The notes: generated from the sequence alone by a model not told the origin. Numbered from the stretch's first letter, positions 17,582-26,861 are shown. The stretch is 64,000 bases of DNA from JADHTT01 sp964633845 (GCA_964633845.1 CAZWLA010000003.1:1-64000); one strand, 5' to 3'. Numbers and translations: made by a program.

Positions 17582-18874
17582 CTATTTATGTGTTAAAATT
17601 AATGCTTTTAGTATGTTTATACCAGATTGTAGTTGATTGTCATCATCAAGATTTTTTTGAGTTAAGATAGTTTTATCTTCTTTCTTATCCTCTTTTTTCT
17701 TTTCTACACCATTTGCTTTATCAAGTTCACCCTCAAGATGTTTTTTTAGATCAGATTCTTTTATAGAAAAATCATTTTCTTTTTTAGTGATTGATTTACC
17801 TCTATAGCTGATAATATCAGGGGTAACACCAACTGCTTGAATAGTTCTACCACTTGGTAAGTAGTATTTAGCAATAGTTAGTTTGATACCTTCTTGTTTA
17901 TCATTTGTAATTGGTAGTACAACTTGAACAGATCCTTTACCAAATGTTTTTTCACCAACTACTATAGCTCTTTTGTGGTCTTGTAGTGCTCCAGATACAA
18001 TCTCACTAGCACTAGCACTTCCTTCATTTACAAGGACAACCATTGGTAGTTTTGTAAGTGTTGATTCTTTTGTAGCATTAAAGTTTTCATCTTCTTGACT
18101 ATCTCTACCTTTTTGAGATACGACAATACCACTATCTATAAATAAATCTGTGGCATCAATAGCTTGAGTTAAAAGTCCACCAGGATTATTTCTAAGATCT
18201 AAAATAATACCTTTTGTATCTTCTTTATATTGTTTAATATATTTTGTTAGGTCTTTTGCTACTTTTGAATCAAAAGATGAAACTCGTAAGTATAAAATAT
18301 CTTCAAATTTTTTGGCATGTACTGATTGTATTTTAATAATATCTCTTGTGATATCTATTTTAAGAGGTTTGTTTTCACCTTTTCTTACAATAGTAAGTTT
18401 AATAGTAGTTTTAGGCTTCCCTCTCATATGCTTTACAGCCTCATCCAATGTAATATCAATTGTAGATTTTTCATCAATTTTTAATATGATATCTCCAGAT
18501 TCAATACCGGCTTTTTGTGCAGGTGTATCATCAATTGGAGATATTACAGTAAGTGCTCCATCTCTTAACCCTACAACAATTCCAAGTCCACCAAATTCAC
18601 CTTTTGTTTGAACTTTCATCTCTTTGAAGTGTTTTACATCCATATATGTTGAATGAGCATCAAGTTCTTGCATTAAACCTTTAATAGACTTATTTACAAT
18701 GTCATTTAGTTTTACATCATCAACATAATATTTTTCAACAAGTTGGATCACACCAGATAATTTAGCAAGTGATTCCATTCTTGTAGGTGTTCTCTCATCA
18801 TCATTAGCTGTTGCATATGATGATATACTAAGAGATACTACTAAAAAAAGTTTTATTAGCATATTTAAACTCAT
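17582..18874 (-). CDS. ctpA: Carboxy-terminal processing protease (S41 family)
   Basis: Periplasmic tail-specific serine protease with a Ser-Lys dyad. It has a signal peptide (LIKLFLVVSLSISSYATA), a PDZ domain (about residues 95-170; GGLGIVVG to GDIILKID), and an S41 core with LRNNPGG, EGSASASEIVSGALQD (nucleophile Ser) and GEKTFGKGSVQ (Lys). A Lys/Glu-rich linker (about 370-405) precedes the end. At 430 aa it is typical. The start overlaps the hisA stop by 4 bp, so hisA and ctpA are coupled although functionally unrelated. Confidence 0.92.
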   Translation of the reverse strand: MSLNMLIKLFLVVSLSISSYATANDDERTPTRMESLAKLSGVIQLVEKYYVDDVKLNDIVNKSIKGLMQELDAHSTYMDVKHFKEMKVQTKGEFGGLGIVVGLRDGALTVISPIDDTPAQKAGIESGDIILKIDEKSTIDITLDEAVKHMRGKPKTTIKLTIVRKGENKPLKIDITRDIIKIQSVHAKKFEDILYLRVSSFDSKVAKDLTKYIKQYKEDTKGIILDLRNNPGGLLTQAIDATDLFIDSGIVVSQKGRDSQEDENFNATKESTLTKLPMVVLVNEGSASASEIVSGALQDHKRAIVVGEKTFGKGSVQVVLPITNDKQEGIKLTIAKYYLPSGRTIQAVGVTPDIISYRGKSITKKENDFSIKESDLKKHLEGELDKANGVEKKKEDKKEDKTILTQKNLDDDNQLQSGINILKALILTHK

Positions 18875-19578
18875 AATTGTTTAAATCCCTCCTCTAAATC
18901 AAGTGTACCTTCATAGAAAGCTTTTCCAACAATTACACCTGCAATATGTCCATTTGCTTTACAATTGATGATATCATCAATATCTTTTACTCCACCAGAG
19001 GCAACAGTATCAACACCACTTGCATCTGCAATCTCTTGTGTCCAATTTACATTTACTCCACAAAGCATACCATCTTTGCTTATATCTGTACAGATAATAG
19101 CTTCAACACCAGCAGATGCAAATTCCTTAGCTAAGTCAGTTGCTTTCATATTTGAAACCTCTGCCCATCCTTCAACAGCTACCATTCCATCCATTGCATC
19201 AATACCAACAGCAATAGGATATTTTGCAGCCATATCTTTTACAAATTGAGGGTCTTTTACAGCAATAGAACCTAAAATTAATCTATCGACACCAAGCTCT
19301 ACATACATCTTGATAGTTTTTTCATCTCTAATACCACCACCAAGTTCTATTTTTAGATTACAGTTTTCTCTAATCTTTTTAATCTGTTCAAGATTTGCAG
19401 GTTCCCCAGCAAATGCACCATTTAGATCAACAATATGAAGCCATTTAGAACCAAGTTCCTCAAATCTTTTGGCAACTTGCCAAGGCTCATCACTATATAT
19501 CTTTGCACTATTCATTAGACCTTTGCTAAGTCTTACTGCTTTTCCATCTTTTAAATCTATTGCTGGTAATATATCCAT
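18871..19578 (-). CDS. hisA: HisA, ProFAR isomerase of histidine biosynthesis
   Basis: (beta/alpha)8-barrel enzyme of histidine biosynthesis that isomerises ProFAR to PRFAR. Signatures are ILPAIDLKDGKAVRLSKG (catalytic Asp8), HIVDLNGAFAG, ELGGGIR, CTDISKDGML (second catalytic Asp) and VASGGVKDIDD. At 235 aa it is standard. It follows hisH by 12 bp, giving a hisH-hisA pair. Confidence 0.95.
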   Translation of the reverse strand: MDILPAIDLKDGKAVRLSKGLMNSAKIYSDEPWQVAKRFEELGSKWLHIVDLNGAFAGEPANLEQIKKIRENCNLKIELGGGIRDEKTIKMYVELGVDRLILGSIAVKDPQFVKDMAAKYPIAVGIDAMDGMVAVEGWAEVSNMKATDLAKEFASAGVEAIICTDISKDGMLCGVNVNWTQEIADASGVDTVASGGVKDIDDIINCKANGHIAGVIVGKAFYEGTLDLEEGFKQL

Positions 19579-19590
19579 TTAGTTGTCCTT

Positions 19591-20205
19591 TTATTTTTCT
19601 ATGGCCATAAAATTTTTTAGTATTTGTATCCCATTGTCATGAGATTTTTCTGGGTGTGGTTGAAATCCATAAATATTATCTTTATTTACAGCGCTTGTAA
19701 AATCATATCCATAGTGTGTAGTACCAATAGTATATTTATCATCAGTTACTGCATGAAATGAATGTACAAAGTAAAGATATGGACTTTCAAGTTTATTAAA
19801 TAGAGGTGATGGCTTATTAAATAGTTTATTCCAACCAACATGTGGAACTTTATGATCATCCATATCCATTTTTGATTTATCAAATGCTACAACTTTACCA
19901 GGAATTAGTCCTAGTCCTTTGTGGTCACCAAACTCTTCGCTTGATTCAAAAAGTAATTGCATACCAAGACAAATACCAATCATAGGTTTACCGCTAGCTG
20001 CAAAATCTAACACAGCATTTTTCATACCAGTTGATTCTAGGTGTTCCATGGCATCACCAAATGCACCAACGCCTGGCAAAATAACTCTAGCATAATCTTT
20101 TAATTGATCTGGGTTTGAAACTATATGTGCATCAACTCCAATTAACTTACAAGCATTAAATACACTTGCTAAGTTCCCCATATTATAATCTACAATTGCT
20201 ACCAA
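19591..20205 (-). CDS. hisH: Imidazole glycerol phosphate synthase subunit HisH
   Basis: Glutaminase partner of HisF. It has VDYNMGNL at the N-terminus, LPGVGAFGDAM, the nucleophile elbow IGICLGMQLLFESSEE (Cys about 79), FVHSFHA, and the catalytic GFQPHPEKS. At 204 aa it is typical. Translation appears to start at TTG 20205 behind GAGGA, because no ATG gives the conserved N-terminus. It is the first gene of the his-ctpA-pur run; upstream lies a 134-bp imperfect palindrome. Confidence 0.94.
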   Translation of the reverse strand: MVAIVDYNMGNLASVFNACKLIGVDAHIVSNPDQLKDYARVILPGVGAFGDAMEHLESTGMKNAVLDFAASGKPMIGICLGMQLLFESSEEFGDHKGLGLIPGKVVAFDKSKMDMDDHKVPHVGWNKLFNKPSPLFNKLESPYLYFVHSFHAVTDDKYTIGTTHYGYDFTSAVNKDNIYGFQPHPEKSHDNGIQILKNFMAIEK

Positions 20206-20227
20206 TATTTATCCTCTTTAACTTTAT

Positions 20228-20361
20228 AATATCATCTTAAAAAAATATTCAGATATATACTACGACTGACTCTGCAATGATAGAGTCAAAATCTATGATT
20301 TTGGAGTACTCATCATGAAGCCTTAAGGAGTAGTGTATATGTTAATATTTTAGACGATATT
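20228..20361. repeat. 134-bp imperfect palindrome between comF-like gene and hisH
   Basis: The whole intergenic stretch folds on itself. The start (aatatcatctt) and end (agacgatatt) are complementary. The pairing continues with gaps through atatatactac / gtagtgtatat, and the centre is aaaatc-tat-gatttt at 20288-20302. On the minus-strand transcript it would form one long hairpin after the ComF-like gene and before hisH. It may act as a terminator or be a dispersed intergenic repeat related to the element at 12661-12892. Confidence 0.6.
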
Positions 20362-20932
20362 ATACCCTAGCATCACTTAGAGTTAATCCAAATAATACTT
20401 CACACCCATTGTCTTCCAATATCTGTCTAGCCTCAAGCATAGTAAGACCAGTCGTGACTAAATCATCTATTAATATAACTTGTACATTTTTAGTCCCACT
20501 GTACATAAAATCTCTTTTATTTGCTTTTCTAAATTCAAGATCTTTTCCTGCAAATTTAACAATATTTGTTGCTTTTAGAGTATTGTATATTGGTTTGATA
20601 TTTTTTGACTTAAGATGCTTAGTTAGTATTGCACTTTGAGAAAAATTATGTCTAGTATGGTCATCGATTGGTATTGCAAAAACTTCATTTGGAAAGTTAA
20701 AGTTTGAAGCAAATTTTTTAAATGCAAGTTTAGCTAAAATTTTAAATACTCTATCTCCATGAAATTGATATTTTGTATTTATTAGTTTTTTAATATCATC
20801 ATATTCATAAAATGAGTATATGTCAAAAGTATTTTGAAGTGTTCGCTTTTTAAATATAGGTTGTAGCAGATTATTTTGACATTCTTTACAGATGATATAC
20901 CATGAAAGTGATTCACATGATATGCATCTCAT
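20360..20932 (-). CDS. ComF-family phosphoribosyltransferase-like protein
   Basis: A 190-aa protein with an N-terminal zinc-finger-like pair (CISCES, ICKEC, residues about 3-19) and a C-terminal PRTase fold with the PRPP-binding loop VILIDDLVTTGLTM (about 153-166). ComF-type proteins take part in DNA uptake during competence in some bacteria, but in Campylobacterota the role is uncertain. It lies 9 bp after the YeiH-like gene, in a run NavAb-like, yeiH, comF on the minus strand. Confidence 0.8.
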   Translation of the reverse strand: MRCISCESLSWYIICKECQNNLLQPIFKKRTLQNTFDIYSFYEYDDIKKLINTKYQFHGDRVFKILAKLAFKKFASNFNFPNEVFAIPIDDHTRHNFSQSAILTKHLKSKNIKPIYNTLKATNIVKFAGKDLEFRKANKRDFMYSGTKNVQVILIDDLVTTGLTMLEARQILEDNGCEVLFGLTLSDARV

Positions 20933-20941
20933 ATAGTGCCT

Positions 20942-21919
20942 TTAAAATAAAAGTATGATAGCTAATCCACTAAAAATGATTTGTATAGTGAAGATTAAAG
21001 TACCAATAAGTAAGGCAGTTGAACCATGTTGAGCTATTGTCTTAAAATTGATTTTTAAACCAATGGCAGCCATAGCAATAATCAATAAGTATTTACTTGT
21101 AATTGATACAATAGATACAATAGATTCTGGTAAAATACCAATTGTTGCAATGATTGAAAATATAACAAATCCGATCACAAACCCTGGTATCTCAAGCTTT
21201 GTAGTTCTTGCTGATGATATGTTTTTTACTTGCTTATTCATAAAGTAAATAAGTACAAATATAAGTGGAGTAAGCATAAGAACTCTACCCATCTTTACGA
21301 TAGTTGCAGTTTGTCCAGCTGTGTCATCTACAGAAAAACCACCAGCTATTACTTGACCAACAGCTTGTAAAGTGTTTCCTATAAGTACACCATTGTTTAC
21401 ACTATCAAGTGTAAGGATATATGTACCAATAAGTGGTACTAAAAATATCCCAATAGTACCTAGAAAATTAACAATAGCTACAGATAATCCAACTTTTTCT
21501 TGATCTAGTTTAATTACATCTTTTGTAGCTGCTATTGCTGCACTTCCACATACACCATTTCCAATTCCTAGCATCAAAGCAAATTTTGTATCAAACTTAA
21601 ATAGTTTTGCTAGATATATTGCACTTAAAAGTGTAACAGATAATGCTATTGCAATTAAAGCAATTGTTTTAAATCCAAGCTGTAACAATATATTAAAATC
21701 TAAATTGATACCCATTAAAGCAATAGCATAGGCTAAAAGTGTCTTTTCACTATATGTAATACCAGATGAAAACTTTTTATCTAGTTTAATAGTATTACCT
21801 ATAAATACACCAACAATAATAGCAATTGCCACAGAACCAATAGTAATATAGTTTGATAATAAAACTGCTACCATAGCAATGGCAGTGGCTATTAAGATAC
21901 CTAGTAGATTATTTTTCAT
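20942..21919 (-). CDS. YeiH/UPF0324 family putative sulfate exporter
   Basis: A polytopic inner-membrane protein (325 aa, about ten hydrophobic segments) of the conserved-hypothetical-698 family, which includes E. coli YeiH. Family features are YAIALMGINLDF, MLGIGNGVCGSAAIAATK and GNTLQAVGQVIAGG. Members are annotated as putative sulfate or taurine-derived sulfite exporters, but the transported solute here is unproven. The start overlaps the end of the sodium-channel gene by 11 bp, which points to co-expression. Confidence 0.82.
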   Translation of the reverse strand: MKNNLLGILIATAIAMVAVLLSNYITIGSVAIAIIVGVFIGNTIKLDKKFSSGITYSEKTLLAYAIALMGINLDFNILLQLGFKTIALIAIALSVTLLSAIYLAKLFKFDTKFALMLGIGNGVCGSAAIAATKDVIKLDQEKVGLSVAIVNFLGTIGIFLVPLIGTYILTLDSVNNGVLIGNTLQAVGQVIAGGFSVDDTAGQTATIVKMGRVLMLTPLIFVLIYFMNKQVKNISSARTTKLEIPGFVIGFVIFSIIATIGILPESIVSIVSITSKYLLIIAMAAIGLKINFKTIAQHGSTALLIGTLIFTIQIIFSGLAIILLF

Positions 21920-22697
21920 TATTATTTTTTAATTCTATCACTAATGTTTTTAATTCTTTTATTTCATTATGAAGCTCTTTTATATTAGAAGATGTATCTT
22001 CTATTGTTTCATGATCTTCTTTTGTTATTTCTCCCATTGCTTCTACTACAACAGCGATAATAAGATTGATCATAATAAATGTAGCTAAAAAGATAAAAGG
22101 GATAAAAAATGTCCATGCATATGGATGTGTTTCCATGATAGGTCGCACAATACCCATAGACCAAGACTCTAGTGTCATAACCTGAAATAGTGTATAAAAT
22201 GACTCACCTAATGTTCCAAACCAAGCAGGGTAGGCTTCTCCAAAAAGCTGTACAGACATAATAGCAAAGATATAGAAAAATAGTGCCATAAGTCCAGCAA
22301 TAGAGGCCATCCCTGGGATAGTTCCAAGAAGTGCAAGTACAATTTTTCTCATTTGAGGTATTACAGTTACAAGTCTTAAAAGTCTTAATACTCTTAATAT
22401 TCTTAAAATATCAAATCCAGCACTAGTAGGTACAAGAGAAATAGCTACAATAGAAAAATCAAAAATAGACCATGGGTCTTTAAAGAAATCTTTTTTATAG
22501 ACAAAAATTCTTAAAGCAATCTCAATAGTAAATATAGTGATTACAAAAATATCAAATGCTATAATGAAGTTTCCAAATGATTCCATTATAGATTTAGAGG
22601 TTGCAAGACCCATTGTTATACCATTTAGTATAATTAGTCCTATGATAAAGTTTTGAAAGTTTTTACTTTCGATTAGTTTTTCTATTTTGTTGTACAT
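21909..22697 (-). CDS. NavAb-like single-domain voltage-gated sodium channel
   Basis: A 262-aa six-helix channel subunit expected to work as a homotetramer. The S4 helix has arginines every third residue (R99, R102, R105, R108 in ILRILRVLRLLRLV). The pore carries the selectivity filter TLESWSM at 175-181, both as I remember them in NavAb of Arcobacter butzleri. S6 is followed by a C-terminal coiled-coil stretch (IKELHNEIKELKTLVIELK). ATG 22697 with AGGAAAC upstream is preferred over a longer frame beginning at 22778, which runs into the restriction gene. It overlaps yeiH by 11 bp. Confidence 0.93.
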   Translation of the reverse strand: MYNKIEKLIESKNFQNFIIGLIILNGITMGLATSKSIMESFGNFIIAFDIFVITIFTIEIALRIFVYKKDFFKDPWSIFDFSIVAISLVPTSAGFDILRILRVLRLLRLVTVIPQMRKIVLALLGTIPGMASIAGLMALFFYIFAIMSVQLFGEAYPAWFGTLGESFYTLFQVMTLESWSMGIVRPIMETHPYAWTFFIPFIFLATFIMINLIIAVVVEAMGEITKEDHETIEDTSSNIKELHNEIKELKTLVIELKNNNEK

Positions 22698-22704
22698 TTG
22701 TTTC

Positions 22705-23786
22705 CTATAAAAAATAATTTTCAAAACTACCAATTGAAGAGAAATTAATTTCATAATTAGTAGTGTCAATTTTATCAATACGAACAGAATCTATACCGAT
22801 AGTTTGTAGTTTATCATAAGTTAATAGTTCAGCTTCATTAAGTTTTAAGACATCTCTTAATATCCATTTACCAAGTTCTCTATTGGAGCATGACATTAAT
22901 GCTTTACTTGATGATTGACAAATTTTACTTTTTATTACCGTACCATTTGGTAACTTTAAATTAAATGGAGTTTCTCTATTTGGAAAAAAATCTGGTTTAG
23001 TTTTATGAACTATTATAGGTATGGGGATATAAACTTCATCTATATCTCGAACTCTACCATTAGCATTCCATTGATTTAATCCACTTTTTGGATAAACAGT
23101 TTTATTTTTACCATAAAGTGGTAGATATATAGTGTCATTTACTTGACTACTATTATCATATATTAGATTATTCTTTAATAAGCAATTTTTGATTTCATCC
23201 AATGGATTAGCCAGTATATTTACATTAANNNNNNNNNNNNNNNNNNNNNNNNNNNNNNNNNNNNNNNNNNNNNNNNNNNNNNNNNNNNNNNNNNNNNNNN
23301 NNNNNNNNNNNNNNNNNNNNNNNNNNNNTTTACATTAATATAGTGCATATCTTCTTCATATATTTTAAAAATACCTTTATCTCTGACTATACAGTGATAT
23401 ATTGAAGAATTAATATCATATAAATTTTCTGTAAATTCTATTCTTTTATTTCTTAAATTAGATATTATTTCTATTATTTTTTGTGGTGATTTATTTTCAT
23501 ATAAACATTTGTCTTTGTTAAATTCTGCTACTTTCTGAAAACTTTTTTCATTTGAAATTAAAAATGTTTTTAGACCTATACCAATATTTTCTTTAGTAGC
23601 ATCTAGTGCAACATCTCCTCTAGATAAATCATTTGCAAAAAAACTATTACAAAATATTTTTTCAGCAATTCTATAATATAAATATGGAATATTTGAATTT
23701 GAAAATAGGTTTGATAAGCTTCCTATTATTTTTAAATTATCTTCATAGCTTCTTTTTTGCAGAATATCTTGATGATTATAGAACAT
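22705..23786 (-). CDS. Putative type II restriction endonuclease, interrupted only by a 100-N assembly gap
   Basis: Partner of the adjacent C5 methyltransferase. The N-terminal part (23786 to 23329) contains RGDVALDATKENIGIGLKTF followed by KVAEFN, a possible acidic/Lys nuclease core. The C-terminal part (23228 to 22705) has NQWNANGRVRDIDEVYIPIP and SSSKALMSC-ELGKWILRDVL, similar to C-terminal DNA-recognition (B3-like) domains of NgoFVII-type enzymes; this is family recognition with moderate confidence. Both contig ends carry the same 10 bp, and merging them leaves one frame of 323 aa. The start overlaps the methyltransferase stop by 11 bp. Confidence 0.7.
23229..23328. other. Scaffold gap (100 N), probably of zero real length
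   Basis: Exactly 100 N, the usual placeholder for a gap of unknown size. The flanks are identical: tttacattaa at 23219-23228 and again at 23329-23338, as expected when two contig ends overlap. Confidence 0.95.
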
Positions 23787-24804
23787 CTTTTATCTTTTCA
23801 GCAATTTTTTCAATAACACTTACTGTTACAGAATTACCTGCTTGTTTATATCTATGAGACATAGCTAAATTATCTGGAAATTCAAAATCACTATCAAACC
23901 CTTGAAACTTAATACATTCATTTGGAGTAAGTTTTCTAATACCTTTATTATCTAAAATAATAGGAACATTATGCCCACCAGTTCCCATATTAGCAGTTAA
24001 AGTTGGACAAACACCATTTTTATTTTCTCTAACATATTGTCTTCTCCATTGATATACTGTATCCATACTTGTTATATCATCTTTTATTCTTTCATAAAGT
24101 GGTTTGTTATTGTAATAATATGTATCATGCACATCATCTTCTAAAAGATTTCTAATATTCAATTTTAAAGGTTCTTTTTCTGGAAAGTTAAATTTTATTT
24201 TTTTATCTAAAAATGCTACAATATAAATTCTTTCTCTATTTTGTGGTATCCCGTAGTCTTTTGTATTCAATACCTTAGAATAAACTTGATATCCAAGTTC
24301 TTCTAAAGTCTCTTTAACAACTTTAAAAGTTTCTCCCTTATTATGATTAACAAAACCTTTTACATTCTCTAAAAATATAACTTTAGGTTTATGGTATTTT
24401 GCAATTCTAGCTACATCAAAAAATAGTGTACCCCTAGTGTCTTCAAATCCTTTTCTATTCCCTGCTACACTAAATGCTTGACATGGAAATCCAGCTAGTA
24501 GTATATCGTGCTGTGGTACATCCTTTTCATCTATTTTAGTTATATCGCCCTGAGGTAATTCATTATAGTTTTTATAATATGTTTTTTGTGCATTCATATC
24601 AATTTCTGATGAAAATATAATATCAATTTTATTTAGAAAAGCATTTGAAAAACCAGTACGAATACCACCAATACCAGCAAAAAGATCAATTGCTTTTAAA
24701 GTATTTTGATTTGTTGATGTCTTCATATTCAATTGTTGCTCCATTGTCTGTTGTAAACTAAATAAATTTGGTATTTTATAAATCAAATTCTTCGAATGTG
24801 TCAT
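23776..24804 (-). CDS. DNA (cytosine-5-)-methyltransferase of a type II R-M system
   Basis: Methylates C5 of cytosine in a target of unknown sequence. Conserved motifs are all present: I (AIDLFAGIGGIRTGF), IV (AGFPCQAFSVAG, catalytic Cys in PCQ), VI (FLENVKGF), VIII (QNRERIYIVAF), and X (QAGNSVTVSVIEKI). A target-recognition region lies between VIII and IX (about residues 205-275). Internal ATGs at about residues 21 and 27 are alternative starts, and the first roughly 35 residues precede motif I. It is upstream of and overlaps the restriction gene by 11 bp, so the methylase is translated first. Confidence 0.92.
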   Translation of the reverse strand: MTHSKNLIYKIPNLFSLQQTMEQQLNMKTSTNQNTLKAIDLFAGIGGIRTGFSNAFLNKIDIIFSSEIDMNAQKTYYKNYNELPQGDITKIDEKDVPQHDILLAGFPCQAFSVAGNRKGFEDTRGTLFFDVARIAKYHKPKVIFLENVKGFVNHNKGETFKVVKETLEELGYQVYSKVLNTKDYGIPQNRERIYIVAFLDKKIKFNFPEKEPLKLNIRNLLEDDVHDTYYYNNKPLYERIKDDITSMDTVYQWRRQYVRENKNGVCPTLTANMGTGGHNVPIILDNKGIRKLTPNECIKFQGFDSDFEFPDNLAMSHRYKQAGNSVTVSVIEKIAEKIKDVL

Positions 24805-24851
24805 AAGTTGCCTTTCTAATTTTAAGAAAGTATAACTTAAAAACTGAATTC

Positions 24852-24888
24852 ATTTAAAAAATATTGCAATTTGCAATATTTTTTAAAT
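24852..24888 (-). terminator. Near-perfect 37-bp palindrome downstream of lepA
   Basis: 18-bp complementary arms around a single central base, with core tattgcaa/ttgcaata. On the minus strand it lies 36-72 bp past the lepA stop and ends in a T-run, which fits an intrinsic terminator separating lepA from the R-M genes. Confidence 0.75.
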
Positions 24889-24905
24889 AAACTTTAAATA
24901 CTGAA

Positions 24906-24940
24906 TTCTAAAACTAGAAAAATTTAGTCTAGTTTTAGAA
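24906..24940 (-). repeat. 12-bp inverted repeat spanning the lepA stop codon
   Basis: ttctaaaactag at 24906-24917 pairs with ctagttttagaa at 24929-24940, so the last lepA codons form one arm. No T-run follows. It could protect the mRNA end or be coincidental. Confidence 0.5.
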
Positions 24941-26714
24941 CTGCCATGAATGCTTCTTGAGGTACATTAACCTTTCCAATAGCCTTCATTCTTTTTTTAC
25001 CTGCTTTTTGTTTCTCAAGAAGTTTTCTTTTTCTTGTGATGTCTCCACCATAACATTTTGCTGTAACATTTTTACCTGTTGATTTTACAGTTTCTCTAGC
25101 AATAATAGTACTACCTATAGATGCTTGAATAGCAACTTCAAATAGTTGTCTAGGGATTAGCTCTTTTAGTTGTTTTACAAATACTCTACCTCTTGCTACT
25201 GCTTTTTCTTCTGGTACAATAATTGATAATGCATCTACTGGATCACCAGCAACTAATACATCTAGTTTTTTAAGATTTCCTGGTCTAAATCCTGTAATAT
25301 CATAATCAAAAGATGCATACCCTTTTGTAGTAGATTTTAATTTATCATAAAAATCCATAACAATTTCATTCATAGGAATATCATATTCTAAAAGTACTCT
25401 TTTATTTATGTAATCCATCTTGATTTGGATACCTCTTTTGTCATTAAGAAGTTTAATAACATTTCCAAGGTATTCATCTGGTACAAGTACAGTTGCTTTT
25501 ACATATGGTTCATAGATTGTTTCAATCTTATTTGCAGCAGGTAGCTCAGATGGATTTTCTATCATAAGCTCATCACCACTAGTAGTCACTACTTTATATA
25601 CAACTGTTGGTGCTGTTGCAATTAGATCAAGATTAAATTCTCGCTCTAACCTCTCTTTGATAACTTCCATATGAAGCATTCCTAGAAAACCTGTTCTAAA
25701 TCCAGATCCTAATGCAGCTGAACTTTCAGGTTCAAAAGAGATTGAGCTATCATTTAGTTGGAGTTTTTCTAAAGCTTCTCTAAGGTCTTCAAATCTATCT
25801 GTTTCTATTGGATAAAGACCTGCGAATACAAACGGTTTAGCTGGTTCAAATCCATCAATTATTTCAGATGTTGGATTTTTAGCATCAGTGATTGTATCAC
25901 CAACTTCAATACCATCTGTAGTTTTAAGTCCAAGTATAACAATCCCAATCTCACCAGTTTCAATTTCTGATGTTTTCTCTTTTTTTATAGGATGTGGATA
26001 CATAAGGTCAAGTACTTTATGTTCAACTTTAGTATTCATCATTTTAAGCATTTGACCTTTTTTTATAGATCCATCATATACTCTAACTAATGCTAATGCA
26101 CCAAGGTAGTTGTCAAACCAACTATCATAGATAAGTGCTTTTGTTGGTGCATTTTCATCTCCATTTGGAGCTGGGATAGTGTCAACAATAGAATCAATCA
26201 GATCTTTTACCCCAAGTCCAGTTTTAGCTGAAATTAGGTTGTGCTCTGTACAATCAAGTCCAATAGCTTCTTCTGTCTCTTCTAGTACTCTATCTGGATC
26301 AGCAGATGGAAGATCTATTTTATTTACAACAGGCATTAAAGTTAAATCATTTTCCATTGCAATATATACATTTGCAATAGTTTGTGCTTCAACACCTTGT
26401 GTTGAGTCTACGATTAAAAGTGCACCTTCTGATGATGCTAATGATCTAGAAACTTCATATGAAAAATCAACATGCCCAGGAGTGTCAATAAGATTTAATA
26501 TATAATGTTCACCATCTTTTACATAGTCAAGCCTAACTGACTGAGCCTTGATAGTGATACCTCTTTCTTGTTCGATATCCATTGTATCCATAACTTGTGC
26601 TGACATTTCTCTATCTGCAACTGCACCACACTCTTGTATGATTCTATCTGCTAATGTTGATTTTCCGTGGTCGATATGGGCAATGATACTGAAGTTTCTA
26701 ATTTTACTTTGCAA
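24924..26714 (-). CDS. lepA: Elongation factor 4 (LepA)
   Basis: Ribosome-associated translational GTPase of 596 aa. It has the G1 loop AHIDHGKSTLADR, DTPGHVDF (G3), NKIDLPSADP (G4) and SAKTGLGV (G5). The LepA-specific C-terminal domain includes KCYGGDITRKRKLLEKQKAGKKRMK. Start ATG 26714. It is a standalone gene with a hairpin terminator downstream. Confidence 0.97.
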   Translation of the reverse strand: MQSKIRNFSIIAHIDHGKSTLADRIIQECGAVADREMSAQVMDTMDIEQERGITIKAQSVRLDYVKDGEHYILNLIDTPGHVDFSYEVSRSLASSEGALLIVDSTQGVEAQTIANVYIAMENDLTLMPVVNKIDLPSADPDRVLEETEEAIGLDCTEHNLISAKTGLGVKDLIDSIVDTIPAPNGDENAPTKALIYDSWFDNYLGALALVRVYDGSIKKGQMLKMMNTKVEHKVLDLMYPHPIKKEKTSEIETGEIGIVILGLKTTDGIEVGDTITDAKNPTSEIIDGFEPAKPFVFAGLYPIETDRFEDLREALEKLQLNDSSISFEPESSAALGSGFRTGFLGMLHMEVIKERLEREFNLDLIATAPTVVYKVVTTSGDELMIENPSELPAANKIETIYEPYVKATVLVPDEYLGNVIKLLNDKRGIQIKMDYINKRVLLEYDIPMNEIVMDFYDKLKSTTKGYASFDYDITGFRPGNLKKLDVLVAGDPVDALSIIVPEEKAVARGRVFVKQLKELIPRQLFEVAIQASIGSTIIARETVKSTGKNVTAKCYGGDITRKRKLLEKQKAGKKRMKAIGKVNVPQEAFMAVLKLD

Positions 26715-26861
26715 AGTGAAGTTCCTAATAATCTTTTATATATTTGGCGATTATATCTAATTAATCCTTTTATGCTAAAATTAACATATGAGATTAACAC
26801 ACATAATCATAGGAAAAGCAAGGATGGATTACCAATAAAGTCAACAGATATAACTATAGGA

